Below are positions 44,326-57,500 of a stretch of DNA of 64,000 nt, one piece after another; the stretch's first letter is position 1; the number at the start of each line of letters is the position of its first letter. A program made the position numbers and the translations under genes. The notes beneath the pieces were generated by a model. It was not told where the DNA came from and made no database searches. It was given only the letters and a program-made list of their open reading frames with translations. Source of the stretch: Parietaria judaica (taxonomy: Eukaryota; Streptophyta; Magnoliopsida; Rosales; Urticaceae); assembly GCA_954871525.1 (NCBI GenBank), contig OX940864.1, positions 22,066,001-22,130,000 of the forward strand, given 5' to 3'.

Positions 44326-44942
44326 CAATATCAACTTGAAAGTGATAAGGGTTTAGAGTTAAAAAAAAAAAAAAAAAGCGGCAAAAATAAACAAATTCAT
44401 CATATGAGGCCATACAATTTTTTTACGTTGGTCATAATTTTTAATTATAGTGCTATTAAATCATACATTATATCATCTTCTCTTATTTAAATTCACATCG
44501 GTTGATTTTTAGTACTTTTAATGTTATTTTTTTCAATTTAAACCTTGACCGCCTCAGTTGGTAAAAAATAAGATACTTTTGCCGCGATTATCTTTTAAAG
44601 TTAAACAAATATATTCGAAAAATTAGAATGGACGCTTATGTTGTCGTTATTCGTGATGTTTTTTTCCAGGTTTTCGTTCATTTCTTACTCTCGATCTAAA
44701 TTGGAGCTTGCTCTTTCTGTTTTTCTTTGATTTTCGATTGAAGGAGTTCATATAATGTCGTCAATGGATGCTGTGTTTGAGCCGACGCCATAGCTGTCAA
44801 CACCTTTCAGAGACACTATCTCAGTTAACTTGTGAATCACGTAACTTGTTGTAGGCTCTCCAAATGCTCGACGAAATGCGCCACTGAGATTTTCGAAATG
44901 GGCAAGTAAGTAAGCGCCTTATTCGATCCTCCAAGTCGGCGG
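44326..44942. other. Upstream region of the PPR gene
   Basis: AT-rich, with an A-run at 44360-44376. No additional exon could be proven. The 5' UTR of the PPR gene is probably in the last 300 bases. Confidence 0.4.
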
Positions 44943-46379
44943 ATGGGTGGTAAAAGTCCCTTGAAATGGTCGCGGAACATCACGGCCGAGCAAGTGGTTC
45001 GGCTCTTACGAGCCGAGAAGGACCTGCGAAGAGCGACTCTCATCTTCGATTCGGCGACGGCCGAGTACGCCAACGGTTTCCGCCACGACCACACCACTTT
45101 CGGCGCAATGTTTTCCAGATTGGTCTCCGCGAATCAGTTCCGGTCGGCTGAGGCGCTCCTTGGGAGAATGAAGGAGGAGAAGTGCGAGATCGTGGAAGAC
45201 ATATTCTTATCGGTCTGCAGAGGCTACGGCCGTGTCCACAGGCCATTGGAGGCTGTAAGAGTGTTCCAGAAAATGGAGGAGTTTCAGTGCAAACCGACGT
45301 CAAAGTCGTACATCACCGTCCTCTCCATCCTTGTAGATGAAAACCAGCTCAAAATGGCGTTCGGGTTCTACAAATACATGAAGCAAATGGGCGTTCAACC
45401 GGCTCTGGCTTCCCTGAATATCTTGATCAAAGCGCTCTGCAAAAAGCCGGACTCCATCAACGCAGCTCTCCAAATGTTCCGAGAGATGCCCAATCGCGGC
45501 TTCGCTCCGGATTCATATACTTACGGCACGTTGATCAATGGTCTCTGTAAGCTAGGGAAAATCGAGGAAGCGAAAGAGCTATTCAAAGAAATGGATGCCA
45601 AGGGGTGTTCGCCCACCGTTGTCACCTACACAAACTTGATCCACGGATTCTGCCGCTGCGATCGCTTGGACGAAGCGATCACAGCGTTTGAAGAGATGAC
45701 AAGCAGAGAAATCACCCCGAACGTGTACACCTACAGCTCGCTCATGGACGGGTTCTGCAAAGCCGGGCAGTCCTCCATCGCAATGAAGCTCTTAAAACGG
45801 ATGACAAGTCAAGGCCTCTGTCCTAACATGGTCACATATAGCTCTCTGATCTACGGCATGTGTCGAGAAGGGAAGATCCAAGAAGCCGTGGAAATTCTGG
45901 ACAGGATGAAAGTTCAGGGAGTAAAGCCTGATGCCGGTTTATACGGGAAGATCATAATGGGGTTCTGCGACGTTTCAAGGTATCAGGAAGCAGCCAACTT
46001 CTTGGAGGAGATGGTTCTGGACGGGATCACTCCGAGCCGTGTGACTTGGAGCCTTCACATGAAGATTCACAACGCTGTGGTTCAGGGCCTTTGCGGCTCC
46101 GGGAATTATGACCGAGCATTTCGGTTGTATCTCGGGATGCGCACAAGGGGCGTCACGGTGGAGGAGGCGATGTTCGACGCTCTGGTTGAGGGTTTTTGCG
46201 GGAAAGGCGACTTGCACAAGGCTTCTAGAGTTGTGGACGAGATGGTTCTCGACGGGTGCGTACCGAACCACCGAACGTGGGGTTATGTGGTGGACGGGTT
46301 TTGGGATAGGAAGAAGGTGCGTGAGTCTGCAGAATCGCTCATGGTCGACTTGACCGGTGAATTTCTTCTTCAGCCTTGA
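44943..46379 (+). CDS. P-class pentatricopeptide repeat protein
   Basis: Single-exon gene of 478 residues starting MGGKSPLKW. About eleven to twelve 35-residue PPR motifs run from about residue 48 to 470, for example TYGTLINGLCKLGKIEEAKE, TYTNLIHGFCRCDRLDEA and TYSSLMDGFCKAGQSSIA. There is no E, DYW or SMR extension. P-class PPR proteins bind organelle RNA base by base through residues in each repeat and act in RNA stability, splicing or translation in mitochondria or plastids. The sequence resembles Arabidopsis At5g46100, including the MGGK start and the RAEKD, FDSATAEYANG and CRGYGRVHRP strings, which supports the start. A targeting peptide is not obvious. Neighbouring transposons do not disrupt it. 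Confidence 0.93.
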   Translation: MGGKSPLKWSRNITAEQVVRLLRAEKDLRRATLIFDSATAEYANGFRHDHTTFGAMFSRLVSANQFRSAEALLGRMKEEKCEIVEDIFLSVCRGYGRVHRPLEAVRVFQKMEEFQCKPTSKSYITVLSILVDENQLKMAFGFYKYMKQMGVQPALASLNILIKALCKKPDSINAALQMFREMPNRGFAPDSYTYGTLINGLCKLGKIEEAKELFKEMDAKGCSPTVVTYTNLIHGFCRCDRLDEAITAFEEMTSREITPNVYTYSSLMDGFCKAGQSSIAMKLLKRMTSQGLCPNMVTYSSLIYGMCREGKIQEAVEILDRMKVQGVKPDAGLYGKIIMGFCDVSRYQEAANFLEEMVLDGITPSRVTWSLHMKIHNAVVQGLCGSGNYDRAFRLYLGMRTRGVTVEEAMFDALVEGFCGKGDLHKASRVVDEMVLDGCVPNHRTWGYVVDGFWDRKKVRESAESLMVDLTGEFLLQP

Positions 46380-48573
46380 GATTTCGTATCCTCATTTCTT
46401 CTTAAGCTTAATAATTCGAAGAAGTTTGATACACAGTTAGCTTTTTAGGTGATTTGGTGGCTCTTTTAATTTATGAATGAAAATCAGTATGCATATGGTT
46501 TTATTAAGTCCTGCCATAAGTATGCTTAGTGTATAATAAGTCTTCAAGGATTACGGTCCAAACCATAGACGAGCAGACCTTAGACGTTTTGATAGCGTTC
46601 TCAGAGGTGCTAGCGCAGACCCCAATTTTAACGGGCCATAATTTTGCTCCGGGATGTTAGAATTGGACGAACAACATTACCAAATTGAAGGCCTTGATGA
46701 TACATACATCAACGAGGTAATTGTGCGTATTTTATGTTTTTTTTTTTCATAGTAAAGGTGATTATACTTCAAAGAAACTTTGAGTTTTCTCTAAATTCGT
46801 GTTCTTGAGAGAAAGATGACTTTTAACGCCCTAGAAATGTGGTATTCGTGCGCGAATGAGACAAGTGCAGAATGCCTTTAAATTTAGAATTCGGACTCGA
46901 ATAGGATCTTTCATTTTCATTTGTGTGCGAATAAGTACTTACCTCAAAATCCGCAACGTTTTATGATTATTCATACAATCAGCTCTCTTAAGGCGATGTG
47001 ATTAACGTATTCATGAATTGAACTATAAAAAAAGACAAGAACTGGAATCTAGGTATAATGGACTTATTTATTACATATAAATATAGGGTAATTTGCGGCA
47101 TAAATGACCATAGTTTGCAAATGTCCTACTCCTCGGGTATAATGTCAATGTCAAAAAACTGCGGTAAAAATAGCCAATGTTTCTTAATCACAAGATTTTC
47201 AGATTTCCATCCACAAAATGGATGTCCGTCAACTCCGTGCCACCTGGACCTGTGACTGTGCACGCGTGGCATAACAGCTGTCTATTTTCGTGCGCCACGT
47301 GGCAAGTAAAAAAATAAATTCAAAACCCTATATTAACTAAGTTATCATTACACATAGTCATTACAGCAAAAAAAAATTAAAAAGAGTGTCAGCAAGTTCA
47401 AAAATATTGAACCTCGTGCGGTTTTTGATAATCAATCTCTTAAACCTTGGCAGGATTATGGCCTGGAGATACTCAAATTAAGTAAGAAGCCAAAATGGCT
47501 CCATAAAATCAGGTGTGTCTCTGACATTAAACGTGAATCACAGCAGTTTTGTATTGATGTAACGCGATTCTTGAGTAAAAGCATTACGCTTTTTAAAGTG
47601 TGAATAACATGCCCGTCCGTGTATGAAAACGACAACCCATGTACCAGCTTTCAATAATTTATGCAGATTTGGATAAGATATAGTGAGAGAGAGAATAGCA
47701 TAGAATTCTGATACCTGGAAGAACAAAACAAACAACAACAAACAGAGAGGCTAATCTATATGTCGGAAACTATGTTTCGACTTTGAAGGAGCTCATTATT
47801 TAATCATTTTATTAATAATTAATCGCAGATTTGATTCTTTGATTCTATCTAAAAATATCTCGTCTATCTCCTCGTGTTATTTTGCTCTATTCCCCTTACG
47901 TGACTGAGTTATTTTTTAACCTTAACATTATCCACCAACTACCAAGACTAATTTAATATTATTTTTTATTTTTATTGTTATAGAAGTATAAATTTAATTT
48001 TGTTCACGCTTAAAGTTATTAATGTTCACTATTTTGCTTCTCACTAAACTTCCATCTACTTTTTAGAAATAAAATTTTGAATGTGTCATTAATTAACAAA
48101 ACTCTCTTTCGAAAATGACATGTATCTTATTATTCACGGTACATCCGAAATTCTATTAAATAAATTTAAAAAATAAATAAAATAATATACATTTAAATTT
48201 TATTATAAAAAGAATATTAACTGCATAATACCCAAAGTGTTTGAAAAATTAACGTTAAATATCCATTTTTTGTTTTAGCCGGACAAATACAAATACTTTT
48301 CTCTCACGTAGGAGACAGGTACCAAAAAACCCTGAAAAAAGGTACATGTCTTACAAATGAGAGAAAAATATAATATTTTATCCGGTTAAAACAAAAAATA
48401 GTATTTAGCGTTTGTTTTTCTATGCCACCAAAAAAAAAAATATTATTAAATACTTATATGCGTTAGAAATAGGCATAGGCATCGGCATTGTCGCTTGATG
48501 GGCCATTGTTACGTGCTCTACTAGGCATTGTTACCAAAACTCGTGAAGTAAGCATCGTTGCTGCTGATCTCCC
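46380..48573. other. Intergenic DNA between the PPR and mannosidase genes
   Basis: No gene seen. 47085-47300 (GGCATAAATGACCATAGTTTG, then GCGGTAAAAATAGCCAATG, then a CACGTGGC string) belongs to the same broad repeat type as 30039-30250 and 44205-44325. The last 100 bases are the likely promoter and 5' UTR of the mannosidase gene. Confidence 0.45.
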
Positions 48574-51500
48574 ATGGCGGTCGGAGTCGGACGTTGGTGG
48601 TTGACGGCGTTACTGGGCGTGGCGTTGTCATGGTGGGTTGGGGAGTCAAAGTACATCAAGTACAACACAACCGCAGGCCTCGTGAGCGGCAAGATCAACG
48701 TTCACTTGGTCCCTCACACCCACGACGATGTTGGGTGGTTGAAGACCGTCGACCAGTACTATCTTGGCACCAACAACTCCATCCAGGTCCTCCTTTTATT
48801 ATTTCTATATATATATATATGTTGAAAATTTCTTCAAGATAAAAAAACAAATGAACACTTCCGTTAATAGTATTTCGAGCATCTCCTTGATCATCTGGGA
48901 GGTCTACACACACGCCTTAGTCCGAACTGAACAAGATGTTTGTTTTCTGCAATGAAAGTAGTGTAGTTTTCGTGAAGTCTTCACGCTCCTTTGGAAACGA
49001 CAGTTACCGCTTTTGAATTGAACTACTACAAGTGTGTGATACAAAACACCGTTTCGTGGATGAAAAATAGCGGCTAGTAACCACCACGCCGAAGCGAGAA
49101 TTGGTTTAAAATGTTTCATGGTAAAGTTTAAGCATATGACAACAGTGATTAGTGACAGGGAGCTTGCGTTCAAAACGTGCTGGACTCTCTGATTCCGGCG
49201 CTGTTGGCTGACAAGAATCGCAAGTTCATTTACGTCGAGCAGGCAAGCCAATTTAATTCTATTTTATTTTTTCATGAAAATATGAGTAGAGTAAAGAATT
49301 GGCACTGTGATGATGCAGGCGTTTTTCCAACGGTGGTGGGATGAGCAGAGTGAAGAGGTTCAAGCCGCAGCAAAGCACCTTGTTAGCAATGGTCAACTCG
49401 AGCTCGTGTACTTACTTATTCTAAACTTCCGTTATTGAGATCCCGTAAAAACGGAATGAGAAACTCTAATCTCTCACGAAAACCACTCGAACGATTCATT
49501 AATGAGAAAAGCTTATTTTAGGTTTAGGTGGTCAGTTGCAACCGGACTTTTCTTGGAACGGGTTTTTCGAAATGCCACAATTGAACTTTAATTGCTGAAA
49601 TAATAAATTTGAAATAAACATAGCTCGGTCTGTCACCCGAGTGCGTGTTAAGGTTCCTACTTTGCTAAGTGTTGTCTAAGAATGGAAACGTAACAGAATC
49701 GTTGTCATGAGATTCTATCTGGGGCAAGCTCCTCTTGGCGAATTTGGTTTGGGAAATCTCTTAGTACACTTTCCCGTTTGGGTCCGGATTTTGAACTTTT
49801 TTCTCGGATGCAGAAACGGAGGTATGTGCATGCACGACGAGGCTGCAACACATTACATCGATATGATCGATCAGACGAGTCTCGGCCACCGCTTCATCAA
49901 AGCGCAGTTCAACGTCACGCCAAGGATTGGTTGGCAGATTGACCCATTTGGACACTCTGCAGTGCAGGCTTACCTTTTAGGAGCTGAGGTATGTTTTGAT
50001 GATGGACCTAAATACCCTTACACCTTTAATTGTTAGAAATTAAATAAAACTTCTATGTATGTCTAGATGATTATTAGTAAGTTGCAGTAAGAGAAAGATT
50101 AGGAACTCTGATCTCTGCTATTTAGTGGCAACTAGGGTCTTGTTCTGTTTTATGTGTTTATTTCTTCGGTTTGACTCAAGGCATCTTTTGGGAGAGCTTT
50201 GACCGTGTTCTCGAAGGAACAATATTTTGTTATTTTCGTTGATCCAATAAAGTTTCCAGTAATCATCGTCATGGTGATTATCTATTAGCTTATGTTTTCT
50301 TGCTTGTGTTATACGTTACCTTACGTTTTGTTATCGGCTCCTTTCGATATCAAAAGTAAAGTATACAAAGTACATGGCAGTATTTATGTACTGTTAAGAG
50401 TTAGTTACCTGTAGTAATAATTACATATTATTTAACAAACTCCCATTATTTTTCTAAACATATTATGCTCAGCACATCTTGAAACATATTTCTTAGCACT
50501 TATATTTTTGTTTGACTCAGGTTGGATTTGATTCCGTTTTCTTCGCAAGAATAGACTACCAAGATAGAGAAAAACGGAAAGATGAAAAAAGCCTCGAGGT
50601 CGTGTGGCAGGGTTCGAAGAGTCTCGCTTCATCATCGCAGGTGAAATCGCAGTGAAAGCTATTTGAAATGTAGATATATTATTTACATTTTAACATTGTT
50701 TCATTTTTTTGACATTTTATGGACCGTGCTCTTGCGTGTCGTAATACTCCATAGATATTTGCTGGAGCTTTTCCTGAGCATTACGAGCCTCCTGCCAATT
50801 TCTACTACGAAGTTAACGACGGAATGGACTCGCCTATTGTTCAGGTTGGTCAACGGGAAAGAATTAATGCAGGCTGTTGAGGCTTTATAAGCATTTTTAT
50901 TCACTTCTTTGTTTTCTAATCTTATTATATTTAATTCTTGAAGGATAACACCAATCTGTTTGATTACAATGTGCTGCGGCGTGTTGACGAGTTTGTGGCT
51001 GCAGCGCAAAAACAGGTAATACGTGCGGATCATGATATTTTGATTGGTTCGAAAATCAAGTAAATCTTTTTCAGGCCAATATCACTAGAACAGATCATGT
51101 GATGTTTACGATGGGAACGGATTTCAAGTACCAATATGCGCATTCGTGGTATCGGCAGATGGACAAGTTCATTCATTACGTCAACCAAGTTAGTTCAAAC
51201 TTCAATCTCTTCTTGTCAATTATAAATCTCACGGTTCTTTTTTAGGAATCTTTCGTGTTTGGTTTCTCGCAGGATGGGCGGGTGAATGCGTTGTACTCAA
51301 CCCCGTCGATATATACCGATGCCAAATACGCTGCAAACCAAGCCTGGCCAATCAAGAAAGAGGACTACTTTCCGTAAGCTGAATATCCTTGAGGCTTATG
51401 CAAGTATTTTCTTTTGCTTGTTGATCATCATTGTTCCTTATCACGTGATCTTATCAGATACGCCGATCGTGTAAATGCTTACTGGACTGGATACTTCACG

Positions 51501-54500
51501 AGCAGGGCGGCTCTCAAAGGCTACGTTAGAGCGACCAGTGGCTACTATTTAGTATTGTTCTTTCGACCTATCACTCTTGAATTGATGGTTTTTCTAAGGT
51601 TGTGATGTTCATTCTAATTTTAAACATCAAATTCGCAGGCTGCTAGGCAACTCGAGTTTTTTGGTGGAAGGAGTGTATTGGGGCCTAAAACGGATTCATT
51701 GGCAGATGCTTTAGCACTCGCTCAGCATCACGACGCGGTTAGCGGCACTTCAAAGCAGCACGTGCAAGATGATTACGCAATGCGACTTGCAATTGGTTAC
51801 ACTGAAGTGAGTAATTCCTTGATGGAACATCATAGGATCCAAACACGTAATCTAACACAAACGATGAATCCCCTTTTCTTTATTACGATGCAAAGAGATA
51901 ATAAAAAAATCCCGACCTTTCCTTAGATAATAAGGTCGAACGCTCTCCAAAGAATGCTAAGCAAGACATGACAAGTAACATAAAACCTTTTGACGGCCAC
52001 GTTGTGGGCCGTCTAGAGAGACGAAACCTTAATGACCAAACTAGTAAATGACTAAAACACATTTGATGCCATAATTAATTAAATAAACCGTAATGACATA
52101 AATAAAAGAATAGACATAAAAGGACTCTAAACTCACAAGACTAAATGACCGTCTTGCCCTTATACCGACGGTAAGTGATCAAGAGTCTTTCAGAAAGTAT
52201 TGTGTAGTTCGGGTTTAGTTTTTGATATGACATGCTTGTCCGTTTTGATTTTTTTGGCTCTTCAGGCTGAGAAGGTCGTTGCGGATTCTCTCGCGTGCTT
52301 GTCAAGCTCAGCATCGAAAGCTGGTTGCAAGAGCTCTTCTATTAAATTTAAACAGGCAATTTAAATCTGTCTATGTTCCTGCTCGTTTTACCTCTATTTG
52401 GTTTTCTTGCTTTGCAAGCAAGCTTCTTACTTTGATTATGTGCCTATGTTTTTTGTGTGTGTTTTTAGTGTCCACTTTTGAATATAAGCTACTGTCCTGC
52501 TTCAGAAGTTGACCTGACGAAAGGAAAGAGCCTCGTAAGACTCGATCGTGTTAACATTTGATCCGATGAGAGAACATGTTTTTAATAGTCTCTTTTGTTC
52601 TTTCTTTCTTTCTTTTGTAGGTTATTGTTGTTTATAACCCCTTGGGATGGAGAAGAAATGATGTTATCAAGATTCCAGTGAGTTGTCTACTTCTATACAT
52701 AGGCTTTTTCATCAAACTAAGATAAATATCGGGCCATAACCTCTTCCACACTTTCACCTTTTTGCTTCGTAAAGACATGACATCTTACGTGCAGATCGTG
52801 GATTCGAATGTTGTCGTTCGTGATGTCAAAGGGAAAGAGATCGAGTCACAGGTTTTACCGCTGGTCAACGCTTCAGTGGGCATAAGAAACTTCCATGTAA
52901 AGGCGTACTTGGGGATATCGCCGAAGGTGACCCCTAAGTATTGGCTTGCATTTTCCGCCACCGTACCGCCTCTTGGATTCACCACTTACATCCTCTCCAC
53001 TGCTAAACGCACGGGTTTGTTCTTATCTTTCTTCATAACTCCTGCTTTGAACATTTTACTAGTTCATATACTCGGAAGTTGTATTCGAGCTTTTTCACTC
53101 CATGTTTGCAGCGGGGGTCTCGGAGAAACAAACATTTAATGAGAACCAAGATCATACTATAGAAGTGGGACAGGGAAACTTGAAGCTGATATACTCGGGG
53201 AAAGATGGAAAACTCACAAAATACGTGAATGGCAGAAGTTCGGTATGCTATTTTTTTTCCGCCTTTCCTTCTCATGCTTATATCATCGTAAGCGGCGTCA
53301 GCTTCATTTAACGTTTCAATTGAAGGTTGACGAGATGGTAGATCAGTCGTTCAGCTATTACTCCGGTGACAATGGAAGTCTTTTGCCTTCACTGCAGGTA
53401 TCTTTCTACATATTTGTCATCAGCTATCACCGTTTTTGGATTCAAGCATTTTGTATAGTGTGATCATCTATCATAAAAGAGTGACCAAAATATTTTCCGG
53501 TTCATTTGAAGGCGTCGGGAGCATATATCTTCCGTCCGAATCTTACGTATCCCATTAAACCAGAAGGGCAGGTATATTTAAGCTTCTGAAAGTATCATAT
53601 TCAAGAGGTAATTACCTCAAGTCAAAAATTGAAAATCCACTACTTATTTCAGGGTGCTCTTACTGTTCTTCGAGGTCCGGTGTTGGATGAAGTACATCAG
53701 CGTATCAATTCGTGGATATATCAGGTGGTTATTCTCGTCTCATGATTTTTTTAACTTTTTGTTTTGCCACATATCTGTTACGACCCAAAACTAGTTCTCG
53801 AAACGGGACCATCGCTAGATTTTCACTAAGCCCAATCTCCCCTTGTTAAGAGAGATTAAACTTAGCGAATGATTATTGACTACCTCTTTTATCAGCTTAA
53901 GATCTCTTAAGCAGCCATGAAAATGATTATCGACCATGAAAATGCACGTATCGAATAACGATTATCGGTTTTTGTTAGCATAAAAACTTGTCCATCGATG
54001 TTTATTGACATAGCTAGGCTGTGATATCGCTTGAGCAGGTTACTAGAGTGTACAAGGGAAAAGAGCATGCTGAATTTGAGTTCAATGTAAGTGTCGACAA
54101 ATGTGGGTTTGAATGGCTGATGTTTTCATTCATTGAATAACATTATATACAACCTAATCACTGTTCACTTTATTAAACTAATTACATAATATTAGTTCTA
54201 ATCTAATTTATTTCTCAACACTCCCCCTCAAGATGGGCAAAAGATATCAATCAAGCCCATCTTGTTACATAATCTTTGTTGGTCAATAGGGCCCAATCCC
54301 TTCGTGAGGCAATCTGCTATTTGCTCTCGTGTACCAATATGGCTCAGCTTTAGTTCTCCGCTATCGAGGTGATGCCTGACGAAGAACCGGTCAATCTCGA
54401 TGTGCTTGGTTCTGTCGTGCTGCACTGGGTTGTTGGCAATGCTAATCGCCGCTTGATTGTCGCACCATAGTTGCATTTGAGCACCTTGGTCCATCTTTAG

Positions 54501-57500
54501 CTCCTTCAGTAGCATCTTCAACCATAACAACTCCGCGACACTGGAGGCCATCGCTCGGTATTCCGCCTCCGCTGTAGACCTTGCTACGACTGACTGCTTC
54601 TTGCTCTTCCACGACACCAAGTTGCCACCGACAAACATACAATACCCGGAGGTAGACTTCCTATCATCAGCACAACTGGCCCAGTCGGCATCACAAAATC
54701 CTTCCACCTCGAGATGGTTGTTCTTCTCGAAGAGCAACCCTTTTCCCGGAGCTCTCTTCAAGTATCGGAGAATCCGATATACTGCTGTCATATGTCCATC
54801 TCTCGGATCATGCATGTAGCGGCTCACCACACTCACAGCAAATGAAATATCCGGACGAGTATGACACAGGTATATCAGACGGCCCACCAACCTCTGGTAC
54901 CTCTCACGATCAACCGGTTTCCCCGACTCGGCACTCAACTTGGTCTTCTGATCAATCGGAGACGCCGCAGGCTTGCATCCTAGCATACCAGTTTCTGTAA
55001 GAAGATCTAGGGCATATTTCCTCTGATTTAGGACTATTCCCTTCGCTCCTCGAGCCACCTCAATCCCCAGGAAGTATTTCAGCTCCCCTAGATCCTTCAC
55101 TTCAAACTGCCTTCCGAGTCTTCCCTTCAGCCGAGTAATTTCACCCTCATCATCACCCGTGATGATTATATCGTCCACATACACTGCCAAAATAGTGGTC
55201 CTATTTCCTCGCCGCTGATGGAAGACCGTGTGGTCAGCGCTGATCTGCTGGTATCCGATGTCTATCATAGCCTTCCTGAATCGATCAAACCAGGCTCTCG
55301 GGGATTGTTTTAAGCCATATAATGACTTCTTCAGCCTGACCACCTTTCCTGTCGTCTGTTGAGTCTCAAATCCCGGCGGTATCTCCATGTACACTTCTTC
55401 CAACAAGTCTCCGTGAAGAAACGCATTCTTCACATCAAGTTGGTGCAGCTTCCATCCACGATTGGCCGCCACTGACACAAGAGTCCTCACCGTACTCATC
55501 TTCGCCACCGGTGCGAATGTTTCATCATAGTCGATGCCATACGTCTGACTATACCCCTTCGCAACTAATCGTGCCTTGTAGCGCTCAATGCGCCCTTCCG
55601 GGTTCTGCTTGACTGTGAATACCCATCTACATCCCACAGCCTTCTTACGTGCTGGTAATGAGACAAGATCCCACGTCTTGTTCTTTTCCAAGGCACCGAG
55701 TTCTTCCTCCATCGCTGCTTTCCACTTCGGATCCGATTTTGCTTGTTGCCATGTCTTGGGAATAGTGACCGAATCCATTGACGTGAACATTGCCCGAGCT
55801 TTATTCCCGAAGTTCTCATACGAGACATAATCTCCAATGTCGTAGCCGTATCTGTTCGGAGGGCATCCCGCATTACTCCGCGAACTCCTCCACAACGTGG
55901 TCTCCACTGGTGTAGGTGGCTCAGGCATTGCCTGATCCCGTCGCCTTCTCCTCGTATACACCTTCAGCTCCCCCTGAGTTGGATCTCCACTTCTCTCTGC
56001 ATTCCTCTCCGTCGGAGCACTCAGCTCCCCCTGAGCTTGATCTCGGTCTGTCGGAGCACTCAGCTCCCCGTGAGTCTCCTCGTCACTCTCTGATCCTGAG
56101 CTCTCCACGTGAGCCTGACCTCTGTCACCTCCTCTGACCTCTATCACTTCAGTCTCTGACTCCGAGCTCGAATCATACGAAACTGGACGTCTCACCACAG
56201 TCACCGTGGATGGTCTGGAACTAGAGCCACTGCCACCATTCTCCCCCTCTCGCGTATCATGCGAGTCTCCAAAGGGAGAAGAAACAGGCACGTCGTAGTA
56301 GGACTCGTGCTCACGGAAGGTCACATCCATGCTCACAAATTGTCGTCTCTCGACAGGACTCCAACAGACATACCCTTTTTGAGTAGCAGAGTAGCCTACA
56401 AAGATACACTTCACGGCCCTACAATCCAATTTCCCGACCGTTGGTCTGTTGTCCTTTACAAAGCACACGCATCCAAAGACTTTGTTGGGAACGAGTCCTT
56501 CGGTACCTAATCCCAACATCTCTCGCGGTGTTTTCCCTTCCAGCACCCTTGATGGCATCTTGTTCACTAGGTGGGCTGCTGTCATAACGGCATCCCCCCA
56601 CAAGTACTTTGGAACATTTCTCTCGATCATCATACAACGAGCTATCTCGAGAAGGTGTCGGTTCTTCCTCTCTGCAACGCCATTTTGTGCTGAGGTATAA
56701 GGACAACTGGTCTGATGTTCTATGCCATATGACGACAGATATTCTCTGAAGGCACTGTTGATATATTCTGTCCCATTATCTGATCGCAACGTCTTGACCA
56801 CGGAATAGTATCGAGATACTAACACTCTCAAAATCGCACCATAACGTGTTTGAACCTTTCTATGAAAGTCTTTAAAGCAAGCAAGCACTTCACTCTTACT
56901 TTTCATCAGATATAACCAAGTAACACGAGTATGACAATCAATAAACGTCACAAAATAGCGATACCCGTGTATTGAAGTAGTGGGACATGGTCCCCATACA
57001 TCTGAATGAATCAAATCAAAAGGGTGAAGACTTCTTCTGCCCGAGCTAACATAAGAGCTCCGGGTATGTTTTCCAAATTCACATGAATCACATACGAGTT
57101 TCCGTTTGTCAGACTTTTCATACAATGACGGATATAACACCTTCAAGGTTCCAAAAGATGGATGTCCCATCCGTTGGTGATATAACATCAACTCGTCTTC
57201 CGCACTCTTACCTGAAACCTTCATGCTCTCTTTCTCTACTATGGACGCCAACGCCGCATCCATACCTCCTCGGTCCATGTACCACAAACCGTTACTCCAA
57301 GTCTCAGTTCCAAGTAGTCTGTCGGTTCCTTTTTCTCGAAACACCACCTTGGGAATGTCAAACATCACTCTACAATTCAACCGGAGTATAATGGCACTGA
57401 TAGACAAAAGATTCACTGGAAACGATGGAGCATGCAAAACATCTGTCAACGTCATATGATATGTACACTCAACTACACCCTTTCCAACAACAGGTTGGAA

